64,000 bases of DNA from Halichoerus grypus (Eukaryota; Chordata; Mammalia; Carnivora; Phocidae). Every line of letters begins with the position of its first letter. The stretch's first letter is position 1. Of the stretch, positions 1 through 10,544 are shown in pieces. The notes under the pieces are model-generated. The model saw nothing but the letters and a program-made list of their open reading frames with translations. It had not been told where the DNA came from and did not search any database. The stretch covers positions 107,272,696 through 107,336,695 of the forward strand of contig NC_135720.1 of NCBI RefSeq assembly GCF_964656455.1, written 5' to 3'. The position numbers and the translations under genes are program-made.

Positions 1-1465
1 GGAGTCAGCAGGGGGCTGTCCCACTTTCCTAGGTCAGAGTGGCGATGCTCCTGGCTCTGGTCCAGTTCCTGCTGGCTACCCAGGCCCCTGGGTTCCCAGG
101 GTGGCCCGTCTGTGTCCCCCTTCCCCTTGCTGTTTGACCATCCCCACCACCCCGTCTCCCTGCCCGGGTCCTGCCACCCTGCAGACTCACCTCCAAGTAG
201 TTGGAGCACCAAGTGTCTCGCTGTCAGGGTGCCAGTGACAACCACAGAAATCATGAATTTCCGTGAATGGGGGATGCGGGGTTTTCTTGTATTCTATCCA
301 GAGAGAGCTGTCCTTCAGAGGGGAATTTAGTGTAATTACCCTTAAGGGAGCGATCCTTACACAGTCAGTCACAACACTGACCTCCTGGCTGAGATCTGAC
401 AGCAAAATTACAGGCTGTGTACTCAACAGAAGGGGCATCCTCCTTTTGGGGTGGGGGGAGGCGGGAAGGAAGGAGGAGGGAAAGGAGATGCAGAGGCTTT
501 GAAAAGAAAAGTGCTGGCTTCCAGCTGCCAGGCAAGCGGGCCCTCCTTGGCAGGGCGACCACGGGGCCGGGAGAGGTGCACAGAGATCCCCCTGCCGCTT
601 CAGCTAGTTGGTTGGTGAGGCCAGGCTGAGGACTGGCCAAGGCCGGCACTCCGGCAATCTTTGAGCCATGGCCTGTGATCTGAGCTGTTCGGAGGGTTCG
701 GAGGGCACTAGGAACTATTTGATAAACTACTCAGGCATGTTTTCCCAAACGTATCTGTCCTTCTGTCTCTCCCACGGTGTCTGAAATTCCACCGCCCTGC
801 ATATCTTTGAGTTAACACATCCTAGACTCTGTTAAGCTGCACCTGGCTTACCTGGTGGGACTAACATGCTAATCTGGGACCATTCCAAATTCAGCATGGA
901 CTTAGCTATCAGACATGCTGGCCTGTCCCATGGCAGAACCCTAAGGACACGGGGTCAGGCAAGTTTCCATAAGGTAATAGAGAAAGTCTGGCGTGTGGGC
1001 AGATATTGATGGGCCCTGGAGCCCAGGAAGGAATGGAAGTAAATCCCCCAATCTCACAGCTGGAAGGGACCCTAAAAGCAGCAGGTCCAAAATCCTCCCA
1101 GAGCAGGTGTCTCCTCTACTCAAACTCTACCCAAACCCCAGCCCCCTGGGCTCACGCAATTCCTACCAGCAAGAGCTTCCTCATTCCAAGGAGGCCGGCT
1201 GTGCCAGGAGACAGCACTGGCCACTGGAAGACCCCTCCTGAATGTAAGATTCCCCCAAACTCCTACCTTGCCCTTTGGGGCCCAGGAACAAACCTGAACT
1301 TTCTCCAGTGGGACAGCCTTTCAGTTACATGAAAACAATGCTCAGCTGTCCAATAAGTTCTCCTCCAATTCTGGGACCTGGTGAGCCCGTCAACCATCCA
1401 GCTCACCTTCCCAATGGAAGAGCCAAAAAGGATTCTAAAAGGACGGGGGAGGGCCCCAAACACAA
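1..1465. other. Non-coding stretch, no gene seen
   Basis: GC-rich unique-looking sequence. A phrase near 1,055-1,110 (CACAGCTGGAAGGGACC and following) resembles an old CR1/L3-type repeat, but the family is uncertain. The short open frames here carry no recognisable domain and overlap on both strands. I see no splice-site or polyadenylation context that would support an exon. Confidence 0.5.
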
Positions 1466-1680
1466 ATCCAACATTTATTGAGCATCTACTATGTTCTAGG
1501 CACAAACCCCCACCATGCCTCCTTCCATCCCCCCAGCTGTCCAGGGAGAGGGGATATATTACTGCCATCTTGCTAAGAGGAAAGAAAGACCCACGAAGCT
1601 ACAAGCCACTTGCCCCAGATGACCCCAGATGACCCGGTAGATAAGAAGTAGCATCGGATTCGGAGTTCGGACTCCCTAGC
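1466..1680 (-). mobile_element. MIR SINE, antisense
   Basis: Begins with AACATTTATTGAGCATCTAC, the reverse complement of the MIR 3' end. It continues through the gap, the GAGG/AAGAC block and CCACTTGCCCCAGATGAC, ending near CATCGGATTCGGA, the reverse complement of the MIR tRNA-related part. Old and diverged, with no target duplication visible. Confidence 0.7.
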
Positions 1681-2029
1681 CCAGCTGAGGGCTTTCCTTG
1701 AGAATCCACTGGGTTCGGGGAATGAGCTCTGTCATTGGTCTGCCTGTCTCTGCACCTTCAAGATGCTTTGCTCCACAGACACTTTCTCTCCTCTCTACTT
1801 GGCAGAGAGAAGGAATTCCAGGGGAAACCCAGCTCAAGTCCTGCTTCCTCCTTGGAAGCTCCCCTGCTCTCAGTACTTGCTTCGGTGACAACAAAGGCCA
1901 CACCGGCTAGTACTTACTGACCGCAGCGCTGTGCTTCTGGGCTTGCATGTGCGCCCTAACGAGGGCATTTCCTCCCGTTCCCTGGGCATTTGCCCTGGCT
2001 GCCGGTTCCCCCGGTCCCCTCGCCCCTCA

Positions 2030-2285
2030 GACTTCTGCACGTCCTTCAAGGCCACCTTCTCAGCCAGGCCAAACCCGACCAGCCTTTCCCAGTCCCTCGT
2101 GCCCTGTTCCATTTCTCTCCAGAGCTCCCATCACCTAACGTAGTAATAACTCAGTCATCCTGTTTGCTGATGATTTCTCTCTGCTTTAGGCTCCCAAAGG
2201 ACAGAGACTTTGTTTATTTTGTTTGTTGTCGGATCCCGAGCCCTTTGAACAATGTCTGGTATGGAGCAGGTGCTTAACACACACC
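2030..2285 (+). mobile_element. L2 LINE 3' end
   Basis: Matches the L2 3' region: CTTCAAGGCCACCTTCTCAG, then GGACAGAGACTTTGTTTATT, then a tail reading CAATGTCTGGTATGGAGCAGGTGCTTAACA. Only the 3' non-coding part of the LINE remains. It is adjacent to an antisense MIR. Confidence 0.75.
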
Positions 2286-2289
2286 TTGT

Positions 2290-2405
2290 CAACCCCTGGG
2301 AGGCCGGCGTGCTATTTTCACAACACAGAGGAACCAGGGCTCGAGGTAGGGGTTAGGTGGCTTGTCCAAGGTCACAGAGCTGGCAGTACCCGGAGTCAAG
2401 CTCTT
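2290..2405 (-). mobile_element. MIR SINE, antisense fragment
   Basis: GTGGCTTGTCCAAGGTCACA followed by GAGCTGGCAGTACCCGGAGTCAA is the reverse complement of the MIR core and tRNA-related region. The fragment is truncated on the 3' side. Confidence 0.65.
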
Positions 2406-2409
2406 GTTT

Positions 2410-2754
2410 GGTTTGGGCTGCTGACTAGGGAGCCTTGGGGGGTGGGCCCTGAGCCAGTGGCCTGAACTTTGAGTTAGGGGGCTCCCTGGGGGGTTTCTAC
2501 CTGCTCTCCAACCAGCAGGTCCTTCTGGGTAGCCCCCTCGGCCCTTTCCCTCCCTGCAGTTCCTTTCAGACCCCCTTGTCTACCCTGAGGCCCGGAGGGG
2601 CCCGCAGGTGCGGCCCAGCTCAGCTCCCTCCTCTGAGGCTCAGTCCCAGCCTGGGCTGGAGTCCACACCCAGGGCCCTGGGTGCCCCTGGGAGGCCCCCA
2701 CACTGGTCTCTGAGTGGCTCTTCTCCCTCAGATGTGAATCCGGGCCCCAGAGTG
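2410..2754. other. Non-coding stretch, nothing recognised
   Basis: GC-rich (roughly 60-65% by eye) unique-looking DNA with no repeat, exon or motif that I can support. Confidence 0.4.
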
Positions 2755-3080
2755 GCCACACAGAACATACATCTTAAACAAACACTTCTCCTTGCTGTTT
2801 ATCTCCCTGGCCTTTAAACAAACTCTTTCAAAGGTTTCTGCTGATAGGAGAGATTTACTGAAAACCATTCCTTGCTTTAAAAGCCCTGGGTTTATGCTGC
2901 CGGGGTGGGGGCAGTGGGGCTTTCAAGCCTGGGGTTTCTCTGCCTCTGGACCACATGTTTATCCTCCAGGCCCTGATAGAGGAGCAACACAGACGAATCT
3001 TTATGGAAAAGAAAATAAGAAAAGCAGGAAAGGGGAGGGGGGGAGGCCGGGGGAGAAGTTTGGTTCTTGTCATTGACTCC
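2755..3080. promoter_or_regulatory. Candidate conserved non-coding element
   Basis: A drop in GC content with AT-rich motifs between GC-rich flanks: several AAACAAACA forkhead-like sites (2,772-2,782, 2,816-2,822) and a TCF/LEF-like CTTTCAAAGG at 2,825-2,834, then TTTGCTTTAAAAG. Composition and lack of repeat similarity suggest an enhancer. Conservation itself is not visible from one genome. Confidence 0.35.
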
Positions 3081-3394
3081 ACGGGCCGTGGCAGGTCGAA
3101 TGCCTCAGCGCCCACCACACTGCGGCCACGGGGGCAGGCGCCGTGCCTGGGAAGGGCGCGGCTCCCTTGAACTTTGGACCGAAGGCCTTTGGGCAGGTGA
3201 GCCTCTTCTTGGGCCCCCACCCCAGACACACGCCAGAGTGGGCCTCTCCCAGCCAGGGGGTGGGGGTGGGGAGCAGGGCAGCCGTCACATGGCAATATCT
3301 ACTGCCTTCAACCAACACTTGGGAAGTACCGGGTGGGTGCAAGGACCTGGGGTACCGTGTTAAGTAATCGTTAACACTGACTTACGTTACTTAA
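3081..3394. other. Non-coding stretch, nothing recognised
   Basis: GC-rich sequence with several CpGs around 3,085-3,185. A 146-codon antisense frame crosses it, but has low-complexity proline/arginine-rich content and no domain. Confidence 0.4.
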
Positions 3395-3535
3395 GTTAAT
3401 ATTTCTGCAGGCGCAGCATTGCTCTGAACCACTTACATGAATTAACTCATTTAATACAACCCCAGAAGTAGATTCTATAATTTTCCCAGTTTTGCAGATG
3501 GGGAAACCAAGGCACAGAAAGATTCCCGGGTCACA
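3395..3535 (-). mobile_element. MIR SINE, antisense
   Basis: CACTTACATGAATTAACTCA, then TTTTGCAGATGGGGAAACCAAGGCACAGAAA, is the reverse complement of the MIR core and 3' half. The tRNA-related part is missing where the next repeat begins. Confidence 0.8.
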
Positions 3536-3568
3536 CCCCAGAGTTTTTGGTTAAATTGAGATATACCT

Positions 3569-3739
3569 GGGGCGCCTGGGTGGCTCAGTCGGTTAAGCGT
3601 CCAACTCTTGATTTCAGCTCAGGTCATGATCTCAGGGTTGTGAGATTGAGCCCCGTGTTGGGCTCCACGCTCAGTGCGGAGTCTGCTTGGGATTCTCTCT
3701 CTCCCTCTGCCTCTCCCCCTACTTAAAACATTAAAAAAA
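3569..3739 (+). mobile_element. Can-SINE (tRNA-Lys derived)
   Basis: Complete: GGGGCGCCTGGGTGGCTCAG head with a pol III A box, a B-box-like GATTGAGCCCC, a TC-rich middle and a short A-rich tail. Flanked by a target duplication AAATTGAGATAYACC (3,553-3,568 and 3,739-3,755), with one or two differences between copies. Confidence 0.95.
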
Positions 3740-3817
3740 AATTGAGATACACCCTGGGTGTCCTATTCTAAGTTGCATCCCGAGTGGAGAACTACTGCTA
3801 TAGAGATTGACATTCTT

Positions 3818-4017
3818 GGGCACCTGGGTGGCTCAGTCGGTTAAGTGTCTGCCTTCGGCTCAGGTCATCATCCTGGAGCCCCGGGGATCGAGCCCCACGT
3901 CAGGCTCCCTGCTCAGCGGGGAGTCTGCTTCTCCCTCTCCCTGAGCTCCTGCTCATGCTCACACTCTCTCTGTGTCTCTCTCTCAAATAAAAAAATAAGA
4001 CCTTAAAAAAAAAAAAA
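3818..4017 (+). mobile_element. Can-SINE (tRNA-Lys derived)
   Basis: Full length, with tail AAATAAAAAAATAAGACC plus A13. The target duplication AGATTGACATTCTTG (3,803-3,817) recurs as AGGTTGACATTCTTG (4,018-4,033). It lies only 78 bp after the preceding SINE in the same orientation. Confidence 0.96.
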
Positions 4018-4289
4018 GAGGTTGACATTCTTGTTGTCCCCGCCTTGTCCTCCTGATAATACAGTATGTCATCAATTCTAAGGTGCACCCATCTCTGAAA
4101 TCTGAGGTGTGTCTCACAATCCACTGACGGCACTATTTCTTTCTTAGTGGAACATAAAATGATGGTGCACCTTGCGATCTTAAGTTCAAGGAAATATAAT
4201 AGTACAGAGATACCTCCCCCCTGTGTGGCCTGGGCTGGGTGGCTTGCACACACTACATCATTGAATCTATCTCCCAGAGCTTTGAGCTG

Positions 4290-4405
4290 AGCCACGTGAG
4301 CATCTCTGATGAGAAAACAGGCACCAAGAACTTAGTAACTTGCTCAAGACCACCCACTTACAGAGCAGGAGTGGGAAGAGGCAGGATTTGAACCTACAGT
4401 TGAAT
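4290..4405 (-). mobile_element. MIR SINE, antisense fragment
   Basis: GATGAGAAAACAGGCACC, then AACTTGCTCAAGACCACCCA, then GGCAGGATTTGAACC reads as the reverse complement of MIR. A second, weaker MIR-like run (GGAAAGGTTAAGGGACCTGT) lies at about 4,500. Confidence 0.65.
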
Positions 4406-4409
4406 GGCT

Positions 4410-5131
4410 TCATATTTTTGCCTAACCCTTGAAAGGTGCTTTACACTTTTCAAGCTGTCTTCACACTTCCTTTGTCCATTTGGGAAGACTGTTGAAGTCC
4501 GGAAAGGTTAAGGGACCTGTTCTGTTACACACACCTCACTCCCCAACCTTGAACGTGGGAGACCCACGGGAGGTTTTGTTGTTTTTGATTTTTTAAACCT
4601 ACCCAGGCTTTTGTGCACGGAGGCCAGGCAAGTGGGCCCGGGCAGAGGCCTCTGAGAGCAGGGTCCTAGGTCCCGGAGGCCGGATGGAAGGCAGGCCCAT
4701 CCCGGACCTCCATAAGGGCTGAGGCCCTGGACGAGGACGGACGTCCTTGCAAAAGACTCCATGCACTTCCAGTCTGTGCTTTGTTTGTGAAGTGAAGGGG
4801 CTGTGGCGGCAGGTGGGGAAGAGAAAGGCAGGTAGGAATTTCCACTCCTTCCTGCGCCGAGCTCAGGCCGGAAGCCACTGCCCCTCCTCCGTGTTTACAC
4901 TCCGCGGCCACGCCCTCACCGGGGCCCAGACTGACACTCTGTCCCTCACCCGCCTGCTCCAGGCCAAATACTTTTCCCCTCACCCTGAAGGCACCTTTCA
5001 GCACCTGGGCTTTGAGCGGGGCCAGGCTTCCAGGGAAGAAAGGGGGGGAATGTGAAGGGTGGGGTGAGGTAAGGTGGGGAGGTGGGGTAGCAGGCGAGGA
5101 CAAAGTTATGTGAGTGACTGCCTTGTGCTTG
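4410..5131. other. Non-coding stretch, nothing recognised
   Basis: Mostly GC-rich unique-looking DNA. Open frames on both strands overlap one another and have no domain. No promoter or splice pattern is evident. Confidence 0.4.
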
Positions 5132-5143
5132 GTCACCTTCCTT

Positions 5144-5339
5144 TTTTTTTTTTTAAGATTTTATTTATTCATTTGAGAGAGGGAGAGAGAGAGCACAAGC
5201 AGGGGGAGTGGGAGAGGGAGAGGGAGAAACAGGCTCCCCACTGAGCTGGGAGCCCCACGCAGGGCTGGATCCCAGGACCCTGAGATCATGACCTGAGCCG
5301 GAGGGAGACGCTTAACCATCTGAGCCACCCAGGTGCCCC
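5144..5339 (-). mobile_element. Can-SINE, antisense
   Basis: Starts with a T run and AAGATTTTATTTATTCATTT (reverse of the SINE tail), then GAGAGGGAGAG-rich DNA, and ends GAGCCACCCAGGTGCCCC. Target duplication GTCACCTTCCTTT at 5,132-5,144 and 5,341-5,353. Confidence 0.96.
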
Positions 5340-5352
5340 AGTCACCTTCCTT

Positions 5353-6350
5353 TTTGTATTATGCGTTTATATAGTGACAGCCAGTTTCCAAAACCTTTCC
5401 TACCCCCACCAACTCTTGCTCTAAGATACTTCATTCACACCAAAGTCAATATGACTGATAACAGCTTCTAAAATGACCCTTCCGTGAAAGCAGAGCATCT
5501 TGGCAATGGCTTCTTTGTTTGTTTGTCCATTCATTCTCTGATTGACTCAGTCATTTCCTCTGGCGTTCCTGGAGCCTCCATCCCAATGCAAACCCGAGCG
5601 GCGACATCTCTAAGCGGTTGGCGGGTGGCTGTCCAAGCTCGGACACCCCCACCTTCTTACACAGCATGGAGGTATATTGGCCACCCAGGCTCGCTTTTTC
5701 ACAGTTCAGTGAAAGGAAAGGTAACTCATCCTCAGGAAAAAAATTCAGGGGGCTTTGCCTGAAATGAAAAAGGGGGTGCTCTGATGGTGGATTTTCAGGT
5801 ATCAACTGATCAGTTTATTCTAGTTCGCTCATGGGCCTGAGCTCCTCAGGGCAGTTGGGAAGGAGCCCATCCAGAACATCAGACATCGGGTGGAATTTCT
5901 AAACAGGCCACTGGCAATGAGGGTTCTGGGCTTGTTTCTCTCTCTGTCCTTCTTAGTAGAGAAAGGGCTGGCTGGGAGCTATAAGAAGACTCTGAGCTCT
6001 GAGCTTGGAGGGACGCAAGGAACCATCTAGATCAGCAGTTTACAGAGGGTGGGGTGGCTTAAAAGTAGCACAGCCTTTTAATAAACTTAATTTACGCTGA
6101 AACCCAAAATGTAAAATGGCCAAGGGTTGTAGCTCTAGCTGAAGTGGGGCAGGGGTCGGGGGTGGTGGGGATCCCTGCTTACTCCACTCCCCTACTTACC
6201 CCTGACTGAGGTCCAAAGCTCCCCTGTGAATTTCCAAAGCTTAGAGAATGCAAACAGAATCCCCTGAGCTAGTTGGAAACTGAGTCAGAACATGATGGGG
6301 AGGATGCTGGTCCTTAGGGTTCTCTGCCCACCCACGGTCGGCTTTTGGTT
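5353..6350. other. Non-coding stretch, nothing firmly recognised
   Basis: Unique-looking DNA of mixed composition. TTAATAAACTTAATTTACGC around 6,080 is AT-rich but isolated. GATCAGCAGTTTAC near 6,030 faintly recalls the end of a hAT-type MER5 element, too weakly to annotate. Confidence 0.35.
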
Positions 6351-6354
6351 CATG

Positions 6355-6770
6355 TTCATTCCCTAGACTCACGATGCGTCCTCCTTTCCAACTGGACCTC
6401 AGGACCTTTGTACGGGCTACTGTAGCCCTGCACTCAGGTCTCTGCTAAAGCGCCCCCACCCCCAAGACCCTTCTCTTGCCCACTGCTTTGTTTCTCCCCA
6501 CCCTTCAGGCTCAGTTGAAATGCCACCTCTTTGTGGAGTGTTCCCCCCCCGCCCCCGTTCTCTCATCCAGTTCTGGCCCCGTGCCCACCCTCTTGCAGCT
6601 TCCCAGATTGTCCTGCTTCTGCGCCTCTCCTAGCCTCTCCTAGGATCGGCTTCCTCTGCATTTCTGCTCTTCTGGAGCAGGTCTTTTCTCTCTCCCTGGA
6701 CTATTGGACTCTCTGAGGTCAGGGGCGTCTTTTCAATCTCAAGCATCCAGCCCACGAATAGGTGTGCAAT
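6355..6770 (+). mobile_element. L2 LINE 3' end
   Basis: The order of phrases matches L2: GACCTTTGTACGGGCTACTG, AGTTGAAATGCCACCTCTTT, GAGCAGGTCTTTTCTCTCTC and ACGAATAGGTGTGCAATCA. Only the 3' end remains, and no reading frame is preserved. Confidence 0.7.
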
Positions 6771-7103
6771 CACAGGGAAGCTGTTGACCTGTTTTCTGGG
6801 GTGAAGGTTGGGTGCTTTGCCCGCAGGGAGGGGGTCTGCCTCCTTGGTGGCACTAGTCCTCATCAGCTCTGCTGACGCGGGCATGAGTTTGATCAGACAG
6901 TTGCTTGGAGACCTGAAGTAGGGTGAAGGGGGCCTTTAGGGACTAGGGGGGAGGGGTCCTTCTGCCCTGAACTGGCCCCTCCCCCACCTCCCCAGAAGAT
7001 GGGGAGCAGAAAGGGGGGTAGGGAAGAGAAGCCAGGGCCTCCACACCTCCCACCCTCACTGATTTCCCTCTTCTCTGGCATTTTAAGAGCTCAGACTCAA
7101 ACC

Positions 7104-7177
7104 CTTCAAGGGCTTTTGAAACAATTAGATTTGCAAGTGCCCAGCGCTCAGTCTAATTGCTTAAAAGCCACTTCAGG
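7104..7177. other. 74-nt imperfect inverted repeat (hairpin)
   Basis: Arms 7,104-7,129 and 7,152-7,177 pair over about two dozen bases around a 22-nt loop. Paired blocks: CAATTAGA with TCTAATTG, GGCTTTT with AAAAGCC, and an outer CTTCAAG with CTTCAGG by mixed Watson-Crick and wobble pairs. The interruptions are single mismatches or bulges. Size and shape resemble a pre-miRNA, but I recognise no known miRNA. It could also be a degenerate DNA-transposon hairpin or a symmetric homeodomain-site pair. Confidence 0.45.
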
Positions 7178-7190
7178 CTCCAACTGACCC

Positions 7191-7800
7191 AGAGTAAAGC
7201 CTTGGGGGTGGGCAGGGGGGAGGGGAGACCCGACATACTCTGTCACCCTGTTCCCCCAGGCCTTTCTTGGCGACTGAGCCCTGGGCCAGAGGCGTTGCCA
7301 AAAGGGACCTTGGATGGTCCCCAGTTGGCAAGGCCACTGATATCTCCTTGTCCAGATCCTTCTCCCATACACCTTCTCCTGCAAATCCAGGCAGCCTCAG
7401 GGGGTGCCAGGCAGCTGCGTCCACCACCAGTTTGCAGAGGTAGGAAGTGACAAGCCCAAGGTAAGCGGGCCCAGAGGCGCTAGACGGCAGGCAGAGCGTG
7501 TGGTGTCTGACGAAGATGAAGCTGTTTCTCTGGGGTCTGTGATTGGAGCGTGAGGGGCTTTTGCAATCTCTCAGTCAAGTTCATGTCTTCCTGATTACTC
7601 TTGCCCCCAATTCTAGTTTCTGTAGAAAATTCTTTTCTCTGGCCCAAGACTTTGCGATGCTCCGTATCTAGGGGCAAGTCTTCCCAGCAGCCTTTGAGCC
7701 CCTCCATAACTCAGCCTCAGCTGGAGCCACCCCTGCGTCTTTGTGCATGTGAGGCTCCTGCCCTTCTCTCCTTCACCATCCAAAAGAAGGCCTCCTTTAT
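7191..7800. other. Non-coding stretch, nothing recognised
   Basis: GC-rich unique-looking DNA. From about 7,790 to 7,900 the text (ATGTGCCCAGCACCAGGCTAAGC) begins to resemble an antisense L2 tail preceding the next entry. Confidence 0.4.
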
Positions 7801-7904
7801 GTGCCCAGCACCAGGCTAAGCAGTGGGGACCGTGGGATGAATAAGCCATGCGTTCTGCTCTCAGAGTGACACATTCCAGTTAAAACATAGGAGCAGAAAC
7901 AGAT

Positions 7905-8560
7905 TAATTAATTTCTCTGCCAAATATTTTTTGAACACCTACTATGTACCAGATGCTGGTCTAGGCCCCAGGGACACTGAGCTGAAAAGCACCCAAGTCC
8001 CTGCTCTCCTGGAGTTTATATGGTTGAGGCAGCCACACATAAGCCAAGAGATATATAACCTGTCAGGTGGAGATGAGAGCGTGAAGGGAAACAAAGCAGT
8101 GGGCAAGAGAAGGGTCTTGGGGGTGGGGGCGCTTTAGCAGAGACCTGAGTGCAGGGCTACAGTAGCCTGTGGGTCCTGAGGCAGGGATGCCTGGGTGTGC
8201 AAGGAGGAACAAGGAGGCCGGTGCGGCTGGAGAAGAACGAGCGAGGGGAGGAGATGAGTGAGAGGGAACGGAGACCAGATCTCAGCAAGGTCTGTGGATT
8301 CTAGAGTAAGGTGGGAGCCCTTGGGGATATCCAGGAGGGAGTGACATGAGCAAACACACACTTTAGAAGGCTTGCTTTGGCTCCTGGGAGAGGACTGCCT
8401 GGAGTGGGGGCAAGAGTGGAAGCAGGGAGGCGAGTTAGGAGGCCACTGCAATAGTCCAGGCACGAGACGGTGATGGTGTGGGTGAGGGGGTTGGGGTATC
8501 GGGAAGTGGTCAGCTTAGAGATAATTACAGTAGAGTGGAGACACTCAGTCGTGAGAGCAC
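7905..8560 (-). mobile_element. L2 LINE, antisense
   Basis: Long antisense L2: GAACACCTACTATGTACCAG, CTCTCCTGGAGTTTATATGG, GGAACAAGGAGGCCGGTG, GGGAGTGACATGAGCAAACA and GTTAGGAGGCCACTGCAATA follow the order expected for the reverse complement of the L2 3' kilobase. It runs into the degenerate end of ORF2, with no open frame. Confidence 0.8.
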
Positions 8561-8564
8561 AGGT

Positions 8565-9015
8565 CAGGGACCCCTGATGGACCAGGAGGCAGGACGGGGC
8601 TGTTGACAGGAAAGGATTGCTGGAGGTTTGCTCAGAGCTGGAACTTCAAGAGGAGGAACTGGTCCAGATGGGAGAGGAGCCAGAGGGGCAACAAGCGCCG
8701 AGGTCCGTGCTTCCGGTGTTGCAGGGAGCTGGGATGGGTGTAGAGGGGCCAGAGCAACATTCAGAGGCGGGGAGAGCTGTGAGCTTTGGGGGGGGGGCAG
8801 AAGCTTGAACAGTTTGGGCTTTTTCCAGCGGGCAGCCAGGAGCCAAGAGCGTGTCAAGCCTGACCTCATCACAATCCAGGTTGTGCTGGAGAAAGATCAC
8901 TCTGGCTGTGGAGATGGGCAAGGACAGGACGGGGGGGGTGGCTGGGAGGTCAGTTAGGAGGCTGTTGTGGTGACCCGGTTACAGATGAGGGGGGCCTGGA
9001 CCACAGGAGCCCTGA
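8565..9015 (-). mobile_element. L2 LINE, antisense, second fragment
   Basis: A second pass through the same L2 landmarks: GTGTCAAGCCTGACCTCATC, GAGAAAGATCACTCTGGCTG and GTCAGTTAGGAGGCTGTTGT at 8,855-8,965. These landmarks also occur in the copy just before, so this is a separate insertion or an old duplication. Confidence 0.65.
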
Positions 9016-9625
9016 TGGGGCTCAGAGCACTGTTTAAAAAGGAGAGTCACCGGGATGTTCAGACATCGCCTGATTGGATAAAAGGGAGCTGGGAGCAGAG
9101 GAATGAAGGGAGGCCCATGCTCAGCTCCAGGGTCTCCCATTTAGGGCCTCCTCTTCCCCTTCTCACAAGACAGGGAGTCTGCACCAGGAGCCACCCTTCT
9201 TCCAGATCGCTCTCCAGATACCCAGAGCCCCGGAATTCCGGGGAGGGGGAGAGGGCCAGGAGTCTGTGTGCAGGACCTGTGCAGGCCGCCTCCCCAGGTC
9301 CATCCTGCCTGGTCCACCCCCCCCACACACACACTCCCCCACCCAGGGGAAGCCTGCCCTTGCTGTAGGCTGGGTGCAGGGCTTGCGCACAGAGCTCGGC
9401 TGTCCAGACCCTGGTGTCCACACACCGAAGCCCTTCAAAGTTTTCAAAGTTTAAGGTGAAGCTGGGGGATGGGAAGGGACTGGGCGGGGCAGGCTGGGGA
9501 CAGAGGCTGGGGGAGCTCGGAGGCAGTTCCTTCTGGTGCTGCCCTGTGCAGAGCTCCAAGGAGCCTGAGAACTCTAAATTTGAACCTGGCCTTCCAGATC
9601 TTTAGAAGGTATATGTGTCAGCCTA
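9016..9625. other. Non-coding stretch, nothing recognised
   Basis: GC-rich DNA with a short CCCCCCCCACACACACAC run at 9,317-9,333. The long overlapping frames of up to 166 codons on both strands lack domains. Confidence 0.4.
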
Positions 9626-9705
9626 GGAGAATAGAACATATTTTATTTAACAGTTTGTTAACTTGATTTATAACTTTTAAATATTTAGACATATGGAATG
9701 TGGGC
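9626..9705. promoter_or_regulatory. AT-rich block, candidate CNE
   Basis: About 80 bp of strongly AT-rich sequence between GC-rich flanks, including ATTTTATTTAACAG and a palindromic GTTAAC at 9,657-9,662 (half an HNF1-type site), then ATTTATAACTTTTAAATATT. It resembles no repeat that I recognise. Confidence 0.3.
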
Positions 9706-9989
9706 CTCCATTTGTACTTTTGCCCGGTCCAGAAGGGGTGAGTGGAAAACTTCCCAGGGCCAGGATTATGTCTTATTTGCCTTGTTCGCTCTCCCTCCCT
9801 CCACCCCCTCCACCCGGGGCCCCTAAGCTTGGTAATTTCCATCGAACTGGAAAGAGAATCAGATCCCAGCCTGATAGTGAGAAATGTGGACTTGATGTGG
9901 CCCCAGGGGGAAAGGTTGTTCTGGAGACTCGAGAGGCCTATGGTTGGTGTGGCCTGGACAGAGTCTGGGGCGATAGCAGAGCAGGGGCC

Positions 9990-10215
9990 CCGGGGTTTAG
10001 AAGCAGGGACCCCCCTCACAGACTGCCAGGTGCAAAGGCCAGCTCTGCTCTTTAGGACTGAGTGGCTCAGAGGAGCTTGTTTAGCCCCTCAGTGCTTAGA
10101 GAACTGCCTGGTGATAATAATCCCCAACTACCCCACCTCACAGGGCATGGCGGGGCGGGGAGGGGGTGGGGGAGATGGCATGCAGCAGTGCGCTATAAAA
10201 CATTTATTATTACTA
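9990..10215 (+). mobile_element. MIR SINE
   Basis: Starts near GGGGTTTAGAAGCAGGGACC, passes AGCTCTGCTCTTTAGGACTG, and ends TGGTGATAATAATCCCC plus a MIR-like 3' end with ATTTATTATTACTATCA. A 202-codon open frame (9,742-10,350) crosses it and is therefore not a gene. Confidence 0.6.
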
Positions 10216-10544
10216 TCACATAAAATGGTCCCTTCGAGGGAACATGAAGCCAAGCTAAGGGTTCCTGCCAAACCAAAGGAGTCAACGCTGGTTTTGGTGC
10301 CAGATCTTTCTCTTCCCACTTTCAAGATTCCCACGGGGGCCACTCGGTGATCAGTCTGCCCCTCCCCCTGCCCCTCCTCCAGGGGCCCCCTCACTCCCAG
10401 GGCTGTCTGATATTTTGGGTGACTCCCCGCTGTTCTCTGTCTCATCAAGCTCTATTGTTTATAGCCTCTCCTTCCCTGGAGGCTTTGCCAAGCAACCCAC
10501 TTGCCAATTCTTGAGGCCCCCCGTTCTCAGGAAGGTATCAATGG

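Noticed and set aside
3569..3640. tRNA gene (A- and B-box-like sequences in SINE heads)
   Set aside because: These are tRNA-Lys-derived SINE heads with TC-rich bodies and A tails; no cloverleaf and no anticodon arm preserved.
9742..10350. 202-codon plus-strand open frame
   Set aside because: Crosses a MIR SINE (about 9,990-10,215), has no domain, and overlaps other frames. A repeat-driven shadow.
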